A stretch of DNA of 64,000 nucleotides. Origin: Shinisaurus crocodilurus (Eukaryota; Chordata; Lepidosauria; Squamata; Shinisauridae). Below the pieces are notes generated by a model. It did no database searches. It worked only from the letters and a program-made list of their open reading frames with translations, and was not told where the DNA came from. How positions within the stretch are numbered: the first letter of the stretch is position 1; each line of letters starts with the position of its first letter. The stretch covers positions 284,368,521-284,432,520 of the forward strand of contig CM037876.1 of the NCBI GenBank assembly GCA_021292165.1. Direction: 5' to 3'. Positions 1 to 11,143 of the stretch are shown in pieces. Position numbers and translations under genes: made by a program.

Positions 1-59
1 AATTTGTAAACCCACATCTTGTCCATTACTCATCTCAGGCACTGATTCAAGACTTCTGT

Positions 60-425
60 GGCCTCTCTGGACTATGACTGAAAGGAGAGATTTGGGTTCC
101 ATGGATGATACCCACCCTAAATCTCTCCTCCAGTGTTTTCATGTAGGTTTTATGTAGCATGAGGGACAAGATGGAACCCTGCATAAGCCAATAGTGAAAG
201 TGATGAATAGAAGTCCCCCAGTGCTGTCTTCTGGAACCTGCCCACTAGGAAGGACCAGAACTATGCAAAATAGTACCCCCAAGCCCTATCCTGGCTAGGC
301 AGTCCAGAAGGACCCTAAAGTCAATGGTACTGAACGTTGCTGAGAGTTCTAGCAGAACAAACAGGGATGTACTTCCTGTGTCCATTTCCCAATGTAGATT
401 GTCCACCGGAGCAACTAAGGGCATT
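60..425 (-). mobile_element. L2-type LINE reverse transcriptase fragment
   Basis: On the minus strand this translates to an RT palm-type stretch, containing LSATFSTIDF and LDCLARIGL, that resembles the L2 copies at 18.2-21.5 kb. Reading continues past a stop near 250 into sequence resembling the GVPQGSILSP region and the MKPL region of L2. No complete ORF remains, so this is a decayed, truncated copy. The left end may extend beyond the window. The clade call is by eye. Confidence 0.65.
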
Positions 426-589
426 TCAGTTCTGAATCTAGTGCCAACTGAAATATTTTATTGCCCAACCTGTTTCGGTATGTATCTTCGTCAGGGGCTG
501 TAATTCAAAATAAAAAATGAATCTTTGTTAATAGTTTACAATTATCCAGAGAAATGTATAATTAAAATATTCACAAACCAAGCATTACC

Positions 590-1437
590 ATACACATTCG
601 ACAGTGAAATCCAGCATCGTCTGAGCTCCGCAAGTGCCGCGTTTTCTCGAATGAAACATAGAGTGTTTGAGGATCGGGATATTTGTAAGAAGACCAAAAC
701 ACTGGTTTATGAAGCCATTGTATTACCAACTTTATTGTATGCCAGCGAAACATGGACTATCTATAAACGTCACCTCCAACTCCTTGAAAGATTTCATCAA
801 CGTTGCCTCCGGAAAATCCTGCGAATTACTTGGGAAGATAGGCGAACACATGTCAGTGTACTGGAAGAAGCAAAGACTACTAGCATTGAAAAAATGATCC
901 TTCAACGCCAACTTCAGTGGACCGATCATGTTGTTCGAATGCCTGACTGCCGTCTCCCAAAGCAGTTACTTTATTCCCAACTCAAGGATGGAAAGCGGAA
1001 TATTGGTGGTCAATATAAGAGGTTTAAAGATGTTCATAAGGCTAATCTAAAAAAATGCAATATAAACATCAAAAACTGGGAAGCTCTGGAACCATGAACG
1101 ATCTAAATGGAGGTTGGCCTTTCACAAGGGTTCTATGGACTTTGAAGAAGCCCTGAGTGCAAGGTGAAAGGGAGAAACGTGCTAAGCGAAAAGCACATCA
1201 AATGAATCCTTTACAGGACCATCTTTCATCTGGTAACCTGTGTCCTCACTGTGGGAAGCTGTGTGGATCTAGAATTGGCCTCCACAGTCACTTATGGACC
1301 TATCGCTATAGTCTACACAATTTCCTTTAGAATTTTCCTCCTCTTAAAATCTCCTTTTTGTAAATATATATATATATATATATATCCTGGAAGACAATCT
1401 TACTCGGTCACGACGAGTGATCGCCTGACTGACTGAC
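590..1437 (+). mobile_element. Non-LTR retrotransposon 3' part: RT C-terminus and zinc-finger tail
   Basis: An ORF ending at 1097 matches the C-terminal region of a non-LTR RT: IQHRLSSASAAF, then a VLPTLLYASETWT block, then LERFHQRCLRKIL and a VVRMPD...LPKQLLYS block. After frame breaks, 1220-1310 still encodes a C2H2-like zinc finger (CPHCGKLCGSRIGLHSHLW). A (TA)n run at 1363-1384 and a short 3' tail follow. This layout fits the R4/Dong-like or related LINEs common in lizards, but the exact clade is uncertain. The copy is 5'-truncated, has stops and is inactive. Confidence 0.7.
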
Positions 1438-1727
1438 ACATTTGCATAACATTAAAAAAACCTCTCTAATATACCGTAATGCATAAAATGCCAACTTATT
1501 ATATCTCAGAAGTTAGCAGAAATATAAAAGTGCAGAATGCTTAAATTTATCTCATAAAACAAAATAACCCGTAAATTTTAAAAACCATTTAAGAATAGAG
1601 GTGTGTACCATGTATAAGCCTGCACAACAATCAAACGTATTTCTTAATAAAATTGTTTGTTGTCAATATTGGTGCAGCTATAACAGTTTACCACTCTTAA
1701 AATATCATATAAAAAACCTCATTAAGT

Positions 1728-1795
1728 GAGCAAGGGGTTGGACTCGATGGCCTAGTAGGCCCCTTCCAACTCTATAATCTATGAATCTACTTAAA
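1728..1795 (+). mobile_element. CR1 3'-end fragment
   Basis: Contains the typical CR1 3' terminal block GGTTGGACTCGATGGCC, followed by a variant of the CCCCTTCCAACTCTA block. Only the terminal 60-70 bases remain. It could be the tail of a lost SINE like the one directly downstream, since both share this end. Confidence 0.65.
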
Positions 1796-1845
1796 AATAC
1801 TACATAATTAAAATAGTACTAGATATAGTACATACTGGCTCACTG

Positions 1846-2010
1846 CTGGCTCACGCTGGCTCAGCTTGTCTGAGCGTGGAAAGCTAAGCAGGGTCAGGCC
1901 TGGTTATTACTTGGATGGGAGACCCCTCCTCTAGTTTCCTGCATTGAGCAGGGGGTTGGACTCGATGGCCTTGTAGGCCCCTTCCAACTCTATGATCAAT
2001 GAAATCTAAA
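1846..2010 (+). mobile_element. SINE with 5S rRNA-derived head and CR1 tail
   Basis: The first half (about 1865-1930) closely follows the 3' two thirds of vertebrate 5S rRNA, including GGAAGCTAAGCAGGGTC-like and ACTTGGATGGGAGACC segments that span the internal promoter region. The second half is the CR1 3' end (GGGGGTTGGACTCGATGG and the CCCCTTCCAACTCTATGA end). A second copy lies on the minus strand at 8553-8716 with the same junction, so this is a real SINE family and not a chance join. The CR1 tail implies mobilisation by CR1 reverse transcriptase. Confidence 0.8.
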
Positions 2011-2184
2011 CAAATATTTAAAAATATCATGTGTAAAAACCTCCTAAAATGTTTTAAATTATTTGCATAAATAAAATTCTACTAAATACACAACATACAT
2101 TGAAATTCTGTACTGACCATTCTCTATTAAATCATGCTAAGCTGCAACCATAGTCACTTGGTACGTAAGCATTATTTACATGTA

Positions 2185-2430
2185 CAGTAATACCTTGGAT
2201 TGCAAGCATAATTCGTTCCGGAACCGTGCTTGTAATCCAAAACACTCTTATATCAAAGCGAGTCTCTGGCGGGCTGTGAGCAGGGCCGATTTCGAGGCGA
2301 GCGGTTACATCCCTACGACTACTTGTCTTGCAAGATCTTGCTCGTTTATCAAGTCAAAAATTTTAAAAAAAATTTGCTTGTCTTGCAAAACGCTCTCAGA
2401 CCAAGTTACTTGCAATCCAAGGTATTACTG
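2185..2430 (+). mobile_element. Tigger-like mariner MITE, 246 bp
   Basis: Starts with CAGTAATACCTTGGATTGCA and ends with the reverse complement, flanked on both sides by TA, the target duplication of Tc1/mariner elements. The subterminal CGTTCCGGAACC block is shared with the larger element at 57707-58803. It is nonautonomous, with no transposase sequence. Orientation is arbitrary. Confidence 0.85.
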
Positions 2431-2432
2431 TA

Positions 2433-4883
2433 ATACATTGTGCTGCCTACCTCCAGAGAGCCATTCCCTGCAGTGGGAACTCCATTGCCTAGGCCACCAT
2501 TCTTTTTTCTTCCCTACTGTCACTCTACATTCCATGGCTACTGTCCATGTTGTTCTCATTAAGCTGTTTGGGGGCGGGGGTACTGATACCTCTTTCGCTT
2601 CCCCATTTTGGCTACAATCCGAGTGGCTCTCACCACCTGAGTCCGCTATTAGAAGTGATAATTTTAGGCTGATGGATAGACGCACTGAGATCCACAGATT
2701 GGCCTACAGATTTACCACAAATGTTGCCTCCATTGCATCTACATCCCATTGTATAAAGAGGAACCATAAGAAAAGAAATAAAATACTGAAATAGTCTGAA
2801 TGATAGGATTATCCTGGAGGCTACTTAATTATCTCCTAAGTTACCTGTAAATGTCAGTCTTGTCTTGCTGTGTTCGAAATGTGCTTTCTTCAGTGAATTT
2901 ATTGATCTAGGTCTTCTGGCCAAACTATAGAAAAGAGGAGGAAGTGGAGGAGGACATCCATGAAAATAAGTACTAAGAAATCAGGAGCACATATTCAGCT
3001 GAAAGAGGCCTATTGTTTATTCATTTTTGTGTGTGTTTTAATAACTGTAATTATAAGACACTGACATGGTAAAGTAACCGAGCTGCTAAATTGCCCAACT
3101 CAAATTTGTTACAATAATTCAAAGCTGGAGCATATGTCTTAGGGCCGGAATACATGTTATGTTCACCATGGAGACCAGCATCCCCTGGGAGAGTTTCCCA
3201 CCCATCCTCATAGCTATAACGACAAACACCACTTACTGCATAGCTCTGTCCCCTGTGATCCATGTCACTGAAGGCTACAGTTGGGGGTTAAGGAATGTTG
3301 CCAGTATAAACACTGTCTATACTGCTGCCACTGCTTTACATGTGACACATCTTAAACCGCCACACAATCACTGCCCCCACTTTCCTTGTGACACACCCGC
3401 CTCTGCCCCCACACTTGTGGAAGCCCTCCGTTGCGTGTTTGTCGGGTGTTTTAGCCACCTTTCTCTTTAGTTTGGACAGCTCCCTCGCTCGAGCTATGGG
3501 CCTTTCTACTCAGGCCCCACACCCAGATCTCTATGTTCCCCTCAGGTATCCTGCTTGCTTGCCTGCCACCCGAGATTCACGGAAGACACTCAGCCTCATA
3601 CACTCAGGCTCCCCGTCCCAATCCCTCAGAGACACACCAGTAGTTGACCAGGACACTCACAAGCTTTTGGCCCCAACTGCCTCGGGCTAACTTACAGGGC
3701 AATGACCTGAACACAGTTATTTCCCTCTCTGCCACCTTCTTCTCTCTCCACAGAGATTACTCCCAGAGATGTGTGTGTTTATTTATTCATTCATTCATTC
3801 ATTCATTCATTTTCTATACCACCCAATAGCCGGAGCTCTCTTAGTGTTCCTTCCCTTAGTCACCCACTCCCACACTAAGGGTTAACAGTCAAACAAAAAT
3901 CATACACATCATATGCTGCCAAATGGGGTTTTACTTTCATTTTTTTAAAATTGTAAACTGACCAGAGGACATTGGTTATTGGGCTTTATCAATTTTGTCA
4001 TAAATAAATATAGACAACAACAGGTGGAAACCCAAACACTTGTGCTTGCAGTCCATCACTTTGCAAGAGGACGTTTGCACAAGTCTCATTCCCAATCTCT
4101 CATCTTACTCTGAACCGTTTTTTGGCTTTGTTGTGCTACTGTCTGGGGCTTGGTTTATCCACAGGCTCTTGATCAGTAATAACGCATTAGAGTCCATTAA
4201 CAGATGGTCTTTTTCCCCTCCACCCTCCCTGAGCTACAAAAGGGTAAAAAGTTCCCTTTTAATTTGCCAGTAAACACACATCCCTTTTAACATGCAAACA
4301 CTGTTTATTCCCCCCAACCCCTTTTCTTTCCTTCTTTCTTTCTTTCTTTCTTCCCACTTCAGTGTTGGGAAATGGGGTGGCAGAGAGGGGAGAGAAACCA
4401 GGAGCATTTTGCTTTGAATTGGGAAAATGCTGATCAAGTTTGCAGGGGGGGGGGGGAGTTATAGCGTAGTTGAAAAGGATTCTGAGGATTATGTAGGTTT
4501 TACTGAGTGTAAAGATAAGAGAGGAAAAATGTGAGCTTACTGTTAATACCTTGCAACTTATTAGCTTTGCTTCTTTCAGAAAAAAAGAAAGAAAACAACT
4601 TCAAAGCACTTAGCCCAGACCTTAGATGCAGAGAAGTAGCTGGGATCTGGCAGATTCTGCAAGGTGTACAGAGCTACTGATGCTCTTATTTAAAACAAAA
4701 TTTTAAAAGCACCTTTCACAGCAGTGGTGCAGCAACGGCTGGACCTGCCCAGGGAGCCCCCAAAAGACCACCCAGAGAATGGCAGGTGACAGAGGCTGTA
4801 ATGTTTCTGTATCCAAAAGAGGCTAAAGGAATGAAGAATAACTTAAAATATAACTTTATTTTAAGGATCATCTAAGAATCTCT
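2433..4883. other. Intergenic stretch, no gene recognised
   Basis: I see no supported coding region. Holds a short (ATTC)n run at about 3784-3811, a (CTTT)n/CTTC run at 4322-4353 and a G homopolymer at 4446-4456. The several open frames of 60-200 codons have no family resemblance and are treated as chance. Confidence 0.6.
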
Positions 4884-5187
4884 TGTACCACCAGGGCCGG
4901 ATTAAGAGCATTATGGGCCTGGTGCTGAGGATTTTGGTGGGCCTTTTTATGGAAATAAATAAAATGAAGACGCAATTTTATATTAAAACAAATTAAATAT
5001 TTTAATTACCATTAAAGTGCCAAAACAGAAACATATTGAAAATATTTCTTTTTTTGTAAACAATAAGCTTGTTAACTCAATAAAACCATTCATCACATAT
5101 CGTTGATGATAAGTACCTCCACGTTTTTTAACCTCTAGGGCAGTCTTCCCCAACCGGGGCCCTTCCAAATGTTTGGGGCCCCAGCTC

Positions 5188-5336
5188 CCATCTTCCCCAG
5201 CCACTGGCCATGCTGCCTGAGGCAAATGAGAACTGTAGTCCAAAATATCCAAGAGGGATATTTGGTGAACTCTGTTCTCTGGGGTTTTTCAAAATAAAAC
5301 TTAAAATGCCACACAATTCCCCATGAAAGCGCACGT

Positions 5337-5372
<36 letters not shown>

Positions 5373-5432
5373 AGCCAAGCAGGTGACATTTTGCAGGCGG
5401 CAGGAGGATCAACACCCCCAAAAGGCAGACAC
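5188..5432 (+). repeat. Direct duplication, copy 1, with (CA)n
   Basis: Copy 1 of a segment repeated at 5482-5720, starting CCATCTTCCCCAGCCACTGG and ending at AAAGGCAGACAC. The copies differ mainly in (CA)n length (about 5336-5367 here, shorter in copy 2). Both lie inside the hAT element at 4892-6440, separated by 49 bp of AT-rich spacer. Confidence 0.9.
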
Positions 5433-5481
5433 ATTCACATAAATAGAACATTCACAACAACCATTTTTAAATAAACATAAA

Positions 5482-5720
5482 CCATCTTCCCCAGCCACTG
5501 GCCATGCTGCCTGAGGCAAATGAGAACTGTAGTCCAAAATATCCAAGAGGGATATTTGGTGAACTCTGTTCTCTGGGGTTTTTCAAAATAAAACTTAAAA
5601 TGCCACACAATTCCCCATGAAAGCGCACGTGCACACACACACACACACACACACAGTATTAGCCAAGCAGGTGACATTTTGCAGGCGGCAGGAGGATCAA
5701 CACCCCCAAAAGGCAGACAC
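5482..5720 (+). repeat. Direct duplication, copy 2, with (CA)n
   Basis: Copy 2 of the segment at 5188-5432. By eye the non-microsatellite part is virtually identical, so the duplication is recent or is an assembly duplicate. The (CA)n tract is at about 5629-5656. Confidence 0.9.
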
Positions 5721-6448
5721 CCACACCCACAAACACACAGCCCTTACGTTCAGTTTGGCTCACAAAAGAGGGAAAGCCCTTTTACAGAAAAGAAGGAGAA
5801 GGAGAAGGAGAACTTGCAGATCAAAAGAGTCAAACTTTTGAACCTTACCTGTGCAGAGGAGGGCCATCAGGACCAGCCGGAGCAAAAACTCAAAAACTCC
5901 TGCAGCTCATCAGTAAGGGTCTTCCCAATTTCCCCCAAATTATTTATTAAAAAAAAAAAAAGCAGCCAGGAAGCCAGGAAGCTTTGCTTTGCTTGACCAA
6001 GAATAATTGTGTTGTTCTTGTTACTTTTTTTTTTTTTGTGGTTAAACTAGCATTTGGACAATTGAGCTGCGAATCAGAAAGATCTTTTGCTCGAGGCTGG
6101 AGAAAGAGGTCCCTTCTAAATCTGAATATTACAGACCCTAGCAAGCCCCCATGTGCTAGACGTTCTCACAAAGAAATGTAGTAACAGTGATTGAAATGCA
6201 AATAATGAAATGCTAATTTGAGAACAACAGTTCTGCTAGGTCTTTGCCTCAAGCCTGTAATGCAGATGTGCTTAGGAACACCTTTCTAATCTTGAAAAAA
6301 TCATTAATTATGCTGAATGATAACGATCAGAGCTAACTCCGAAGGGGAAAAATCGCCGCATGTCCCTATAATTGCGGGCCGATTATCTGTTAATGGCCTG
6401 GAGCGGCCGCTCCCACAGCCCCTATCTTAATCCGGCCATGTGTACCAC

Positions 6449-6755
6449 AACCAACAGCCCTCTGGAACCGCCCAGGCCATGTAACTTTAGGGCAAGCCCT
6501 CAAATTACCAACTCTTTAATACTAAGGGAGTGTCAATAAAGTATAAACTCTATCATTACATCTTCCCCCTTAATAATGAAATGATTTAAAAAAATGAAAT
6601 TACTACTATAATACATACAAATTGAAATTACTGTATAAACAGTGTTATCCATGGAAAAAGAAATATCTTTACCAGTTAATTGCACTGTCATATTAACATA
6701 TCTCTGTACATCATTCTGGAGGTTTTATCTTCCTGGCAGAACACCTCAGTGTTTC
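6449..6755. other. AT-rich spacer
   Basis: AT-rich sequence between the hAT element and a CR1 fragment. No gene, repeat family or regulatory motif recognised. Confidence 0.5.
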
Positions 6756-7027
6756 ATAGAATCATAGAACAGTAGAGTTGGAAGGGGCCTATAAGGCCAT
6801 CTAGTCCAACCCCTTGCTCAAAGCAGGAATCCAAGTCAAAGCATCCCCGACAGATGGCTGTCCAGCTGCATCTTGAATGCCTCCAGAGTGGGAGAGCCCA
6901 TCACCACCTCCCTAGGTAATTGGTTCCATTGTCTATTGCTGTAAGCAGTCAGGAAGTTTTTCCTGATGTTCAGCTGGAATCTGGCTTCCTGTAACTTGAG
7001 CCCATTATTCCATGACCTGTATCTCAT
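6756..7027 (-). mobile_element. CR1 LINE 3' fragment
   Basis: Minus-strand translation gives the end of the CR1 RT ORF ([19 protein letters not shown], then WNQLPREVV and LEAFKMQLDSHLSGML), followed by the CR1 3' terminal block reading off at 6756-6830. It matches the C-terminus of the longer CR1 at 12.8 kb. 5'-truncated, as is usual for CR1. Confidence 0.9.
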
Positions 7028-7287
7028 GGGCCCTACTGCTGATGATCAGATTCCTCTTGACAGGAGAAGTTATTTGTTGACTGATTGCAGCTGATTATTA
7101 TTAGATAATATTAATCTAATAATTAGATATCCCTGACGATCAGATGGAAGAAGACCTTGCTTCCACTGGTCCCGCCCCCCTGTCCATTCTCATAGGTTCA
7201 GGATTCTAAATCACAACTCACGGTTCTAAATGACATGGGGGTGGGGTAGAGCCTATGTGCCCTGTGGAACACACACACCCTCTTTAG

Positions 7288-7612
7288 TCATTGTATAACA
7301 GTGCCTCCCAATCCCATCTCAGACAGACGCCACAGAAGGATACCATGGTCAATGATATTGAAAGCCTCCAAAAGGTCCAGCAGAACTAACAGGGACACAC
7401 TCCCACTGTACAGTTCCCAGCGCAGATAGTCCACCAAGGTGACCAAAGCAGTCTCTGGCCCATAACCAGGCCTGAAGCCAGATTGAAATGGATATAGATA
7501 ATTCATCTCATCGGAGAAATCCCTGGAACTGAGAAGCCACCACACGCTCCAGCACCTTGCCCAAGAATGGAATACTGGAGACCAGCTGGAAATTATCCAA
7601 CACATGATGATG
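7288..7612 (-). mobile_element. L2 LINE RT fragment
   Basis: Minus-strand frames encode YPFQSGFRPGYGPETAL and VLLDLLEAFNIIDHGILL, which parallel the L2 copy at 19.5-19.8 kb (DPFQSGFRPGFGTETAL and the AAFDTINHGILL block). One frame change lies inside. Truncated at both ends. Confidence 0.85.
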
Positions 7613-7674
7613 GAGGTGGGGGCAGCCGGGGAAGCCCCACTCACTTTCTCCATGCGATTATGGTTGCATGGAGG

Positions 7675-7839
7675 CAGGACCGGTGCAAGGCAGTTTGGTG
7701 CCCTAGGCAAGATCAGATATTTAGCGCCCCCCCTCCCACTTGAGAGCAGCTGTATTTTTTTTCAAGGTGTTTCTGGCGCCCCCTTTAGCCCTGCGCCCTA
7801 GGCAGCTGCCTAGTTGGCCTAATGGTAGCACCGGCCCTG
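7675..7839. mobile_element. hAT MITE, 165 bp
   Basis: Termini CAGGACCGGTGC and, inward from the right, CAGGGCCGGTGC are flanked by a perfect 8-bp duplication CATGGAGG (7667-7674 and 7840-7847). The body has the GCCCTAGGCA segments seen in related elements such as 10335-10893. No coding capacity. Confidence 0.9.
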
Positions 7840-7847
7840 CATGGAGG

Positions 7848-8552
7848 ATAATGCCTGAATGGGGCTTGTTTGGTGCATTAACATGCCTTGGATGGAGATA
7901 TCTACAAAATGCATTGGGCCATGAAACCTTTATTATTATGTATGTTTGAGACTCAGTCTCTTCTTCTCTCCCAGGTTAGAAAAACAGGTCTGCCTTATTG
8001 AAAATGGCTCCCATCGCTGTGACAGCATCACTGCATGCAGCTGTGCATATCTATTGCATTATGAGTTGAAAAGGGAAGCTGATATAGCATCCTTCAAGAG
8101 CTGTGGTCCAAAAATACTCAGTGTGCTAAACACATCTAGCAAAAGGATGCAGTTTGTGATTTGGAGAGAAACTGACAAAAGTCAGCCCACTGAGACAAGC
8201 TAAGCAGACAAGCTCTCAACTGGGTCATGTGGAGCAGGCATAGTCAACAGATGTTACTGCATGATGAAGAGATAATTAAGATTTCTAGCTAGTGAGAAAT
8301 GGATCAAGCCTCATTCTTGCTAGAGGTCAGGGGGGCAATGTCTGCCTCTTACGTTCTGCGACTAAAAATATTCCAGACTGAGAGATCATGAATAGTTCCT
8401 AATTGATGAAGAATCAGTAGATTGTTAAAGCTACTGATCGGGCTACCTATATGGAAATGGGGCCCAAAATGGAACTTTATTTTATTCTCTGCACACAGCA
8501 TAAAATTTATAGAGCAATCCTACCAGTGGCTGTGGCTGAGCTCTGACACTGA
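7848..8552. other. Unassigned stretch
   Basis: No gene or repeat family recognised. The 85-codon frame at 7946-8203 has no features of a known protein. Confidence 0.4.
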
Positions 8553-8716
8553 TCCATAGATCATAGAGTTGGAAGGAGCCTACAAGGCTATTGAGTCCAC
8601 CCCCCTGCTCAATGCAGGAAACTAGAGGAGGGGTCTCCCATCCAAGTAATAACCAGGCCTGACCCTGCTTAGCTTTCCACACACTCAGACAAGCTGAACC
8701 AATGTGAGCCACTGGA
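8553..8716 (-). mobile_element. SINE with 5S rRNA-derived head and CR1 tail
   Basis: Reverse-complement copy of the family at 1846-2010. The minus strand reads a GGCTCACATTGGTTCAGCTT head, then the 5S-like GCTAAGCAGGGTCAGGCC and ACTTGGATGGGAGACC parts, then the CR1 end. The 5S-to-CR1 junction is the same in both copies. Confidence 0.8.
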
Positions 8717-9966
8717 GGAACAGAAGATGCCAAGGCCCTGTTAGGCTAGTGCTGGCAGGGCAGAGTGGAGGGGAAACTGGAGTTTTTGCTAGGGGTGTGT
8801 TTCTTTTGCTTTCCTGTGGCTTTCAACAGGAGCTGCATCAGCTCCAGGGCTAGCATAGATCTAGTTTGGGGATGTGTCTGAGGACATGGAGACCTGTGTA
8901 TCCTGCAGATTTACTGCCTCTCCTGGCATGCCCCCGACACACCTCAGGAATGCCTCCTTTCTTTCCCCTTTCTCGGACATCAGATTCCAACGTTAGAGAA
9001 GCACCTGCTGCAGAGGTTTCCTTGGCAGCTTGAAGAGGGTTTCGAGGTTGGATCTCCCCCCTCCAAGGCTGACCTCTCTCTCTCCACCCTCGGAAGGGAA
9101 GATCCGACATATCCTATGGACACTGGGTCTGGGGCACCCTCCCAGAGATGCAAAGGATTGCAGCCTAAATGTTTTAAATTATGTGAGCCACCATGAAGGT
9201 TTATTGAGTAGAGACACGAGATATCAATATTTTAAATGAATAAATGCATCCATAAATAAGAGCATCTGAAACTGTTCCTGGATAGTACCGCTTCAGACTG
9301 CAGATGGGGGACTGGAGGACTACATGCTTCCTCTACCCCCCCCCCACCCGTGATCTTCACTATTTCTCAAGCAGGAACTGCTGAGGCCTCTTGGGGGCTG
9401 TTCCCCAGGCCACAGGGGGCATCCTCGGAGTGGAGAGTCAGGAGACAAGTGGCAGGTCTCTTGACTCCCCACCCCCAAAGCCCCCTCTTGTAGCTCAGCT
9501 CAAAGCCGCCAGCCCACCACTAAAGCAAGGAAGGCAAAGCTAGGGGACCCTTGCTAAGAATAAGCAGCTATTGCAGAGAGAGAGAGAGAGGGGGGGGGGC
9601 AGTTGGAGAGCCGCGCTTGAGATTATTGCAGTGAAGAACACTGCTCTACCCCAATTCCCTCGCCTCCCTCCACCCAAAAAACAACAACAAGCATATCAGA
9701 GAGAGAAAGAGAGGCTAGGTTAGAGCCTTTACCCCTGAAACCTAATTTCTAGGTTGTTGTTTCTAACATGGGAGGTGCAAGGATTAGACATATCTGCAGT
9801 ACCTTAGAATGCCAGGAAGGAAAATTTAAATCATTTAAATTAGGAGTGGGCCTCCTGTGACCCTAGGGCCGCACGCACCCCTTGGCCTAACTTCAAGCAG
9901 CCCTCAGACTAATTTCAAAAGCCCTCTGCAAGCGATTAGTTCAGACAGTGGTGCAGTGGAGCCAGG
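8717..9966. other. Unassigned stretch with simple repeats
   Basis: No gene recognised. Contains a C run at about 9339-9347, a (GA)n followed by a G run at 9576-9599 and A-rich tracts near 9677-9690. Confidence 0.45.
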
Positions 9967-9974
9967 CTTTAGAG

Positions 9975-10082
9975 CAGTGTTCTCCAACCTTGGGTCCCCA
10001 GATGTTTTTGGCCTACAACTCCCAGCATGCCCCAGCCAGCGTAGGCCAAAAACATCTGGGGACCCAAAGTTGGAGAACACTG
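9975..10082. mobile_element. Foldback hAT MITE, 108 bp, near-perfect palindrome
   Basis: The two arms starting CAGTGTTCTCCAACCTTGGG are inverted copies over most of their length. The near-8-bp target duplication CTTTAGAG/CTTTGGAG (9967-9974 and 10083-10090) agrees at 7 of 8. The arms include CTACAACTCCCAGCATGCC, which resembles the ZNF143 recognition sequence. Confidence 0.85.
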
Positions 10083-10334
10083 CTTTGGAGGGATGTAGCG
10101 CTGGCACTTGTTTACTAGCAGGGACACTGACGTCATCTGCCACCCCTCCTCAGAATTCCCTGTTCCGTCTGAGCTTAGCTCGGCAGTTTCGGGAACTCTG
10201 GGGGAAAGTGACCATGTTATACTTGAGTTCTTGATTCTAAAGGAAGCAAAAGCTGAGTGTAGCCAAACGCGTACCCTGGATTTTAGGAAAGCCAATTTTA
10301 ACAAACTCAGAACAATGATAAGTAAGGTCCCATG

Positions 10335-10893
10335 CAGGGCCGGCGCTACCGCTAGGCAGACCCAGGCGGCTGCCTAGGGCGCATGGCAGAAGAGGGTGCA
10401 GCGTTTCTGCGCCCCTTCCTCGCCTCCGGCGCGCTCCTGCCCCGCCTGCCGCCTCCGCCGCGCCTCCCCGCCCGCCTGCCAGCCACTGCCGCCGCCGCCG
10501 CTGCACCTCCCCCCCCGCGCGCGTGCCCGCCCGCCAGCCACCTACCTACCTTCCCGTCGTTTCTGGAGCCCTGCCTGCGTTGTTTTGGCGGGAGGAGGAA
10601 CCAGGGCAACAGGGCTTAAACAGCCATGTTGCCCTGGTTTCCCTGGCAAAAAAAAAAAAGCGTGGGGGTTCCGTCGCGTCGGAGGAGGAGGCGGTGGCGG
10701 TGGCAGTGGCGGCAGCAGCAGCAGCCAGCAGCGGGGGCGGGGGGAAGGTAGGTGGTGGTGGGGGGGCGGCGGCACGGGGGGGGTGTTGCAGAGCAGGGCT
10801 GCTTTGCTCCGGAGCCCCGCCCCACGGCACGAGAGGGCCCCCCCGCTAAATATAATTTGGCCTAAGGCGCCAAACAGCCCTGCACCGTTCCTG
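10335..10893. mobile_element. GC-rich hAT element, 559 bp, inside CR1
   Basis: Termini CAGGGCCGGCGC and, inward from the right, CAGGAACGGTGC have a perfect 8-bp target duplication GTCCCATG (10327-10334 and 10894-10901). The interior is very GC- and CpG-rich with GCC/GGC triplet tracts, a poly-A run at about 10649-10660 and (GGC/GGT)n blocks. Long frames here (for example alanine/proline-rich ones) follow from base composition and are not genes. Confidence 0.85.
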
Positions 10894-11143
10894 GTCCCAT
10901 GGCCAGCGACTCTAATGAGAAAAGGAGCCCAGGATGGGCGGGAGTTTTTAAAAAAGGAAATTTTAAAGGCAAAAAGGAATTAAAGGAATTGCAAACAATT
11001 CCCACAAGGAAAAAAGGCAGAGGGCAACAGAAGAAGCCAATGTGGCTTCACAATAAACTCAAAAAAGGACACGTATAGGAAGTGGAAGGAAGGGCAGGCT
11101 ACAAGGGAAGAGTACAGGCAGGTAGCACAGAACTGCAGGAATA

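Larger units (their letters stand above)
4892..6440. mobile_element. Nonautonomous hAT element, 1549 bp
   Basis: Terminal inverted repeats CAGGGCCGGATTAAG (4892) and, read inward from the right end, CATGGCCGGATTAAG (ends 6440) match at 14 of 15 bases. A perfect 8-bp target duplication TGTACCAC flanks them at 4884-4891 and 6441-6448. This is diagnostic of a hAT-superfamily insertion. I see no transposase ORF. The interior holds a near-identical 240-bp direct duplication with (CA)n tracts, a partial foldback repeat near 5139-5240 and poly-A/poly-T tracts. Confidence 0.9.

Noticed and set aside
1846..1935. 5S rRNA gene
   Set aside because: Only part of 5S is present, it is fused to a CR1 tail and recurs with the same junction, so it is a SINE head and not an rRNA gene.
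3159..3690. Open frames of about 100 codons
   Set aside because: No homology-like motif, no splice context and frames overlap; treated as chance.
10383..10983. Long overlapping open frames on both strands (proline-, alanine- and glycine-rich)
   Set aside because: They lie in the GC-rich core of a hAT element with defined ends; stops are rare only because of composition, and no domain is visible.
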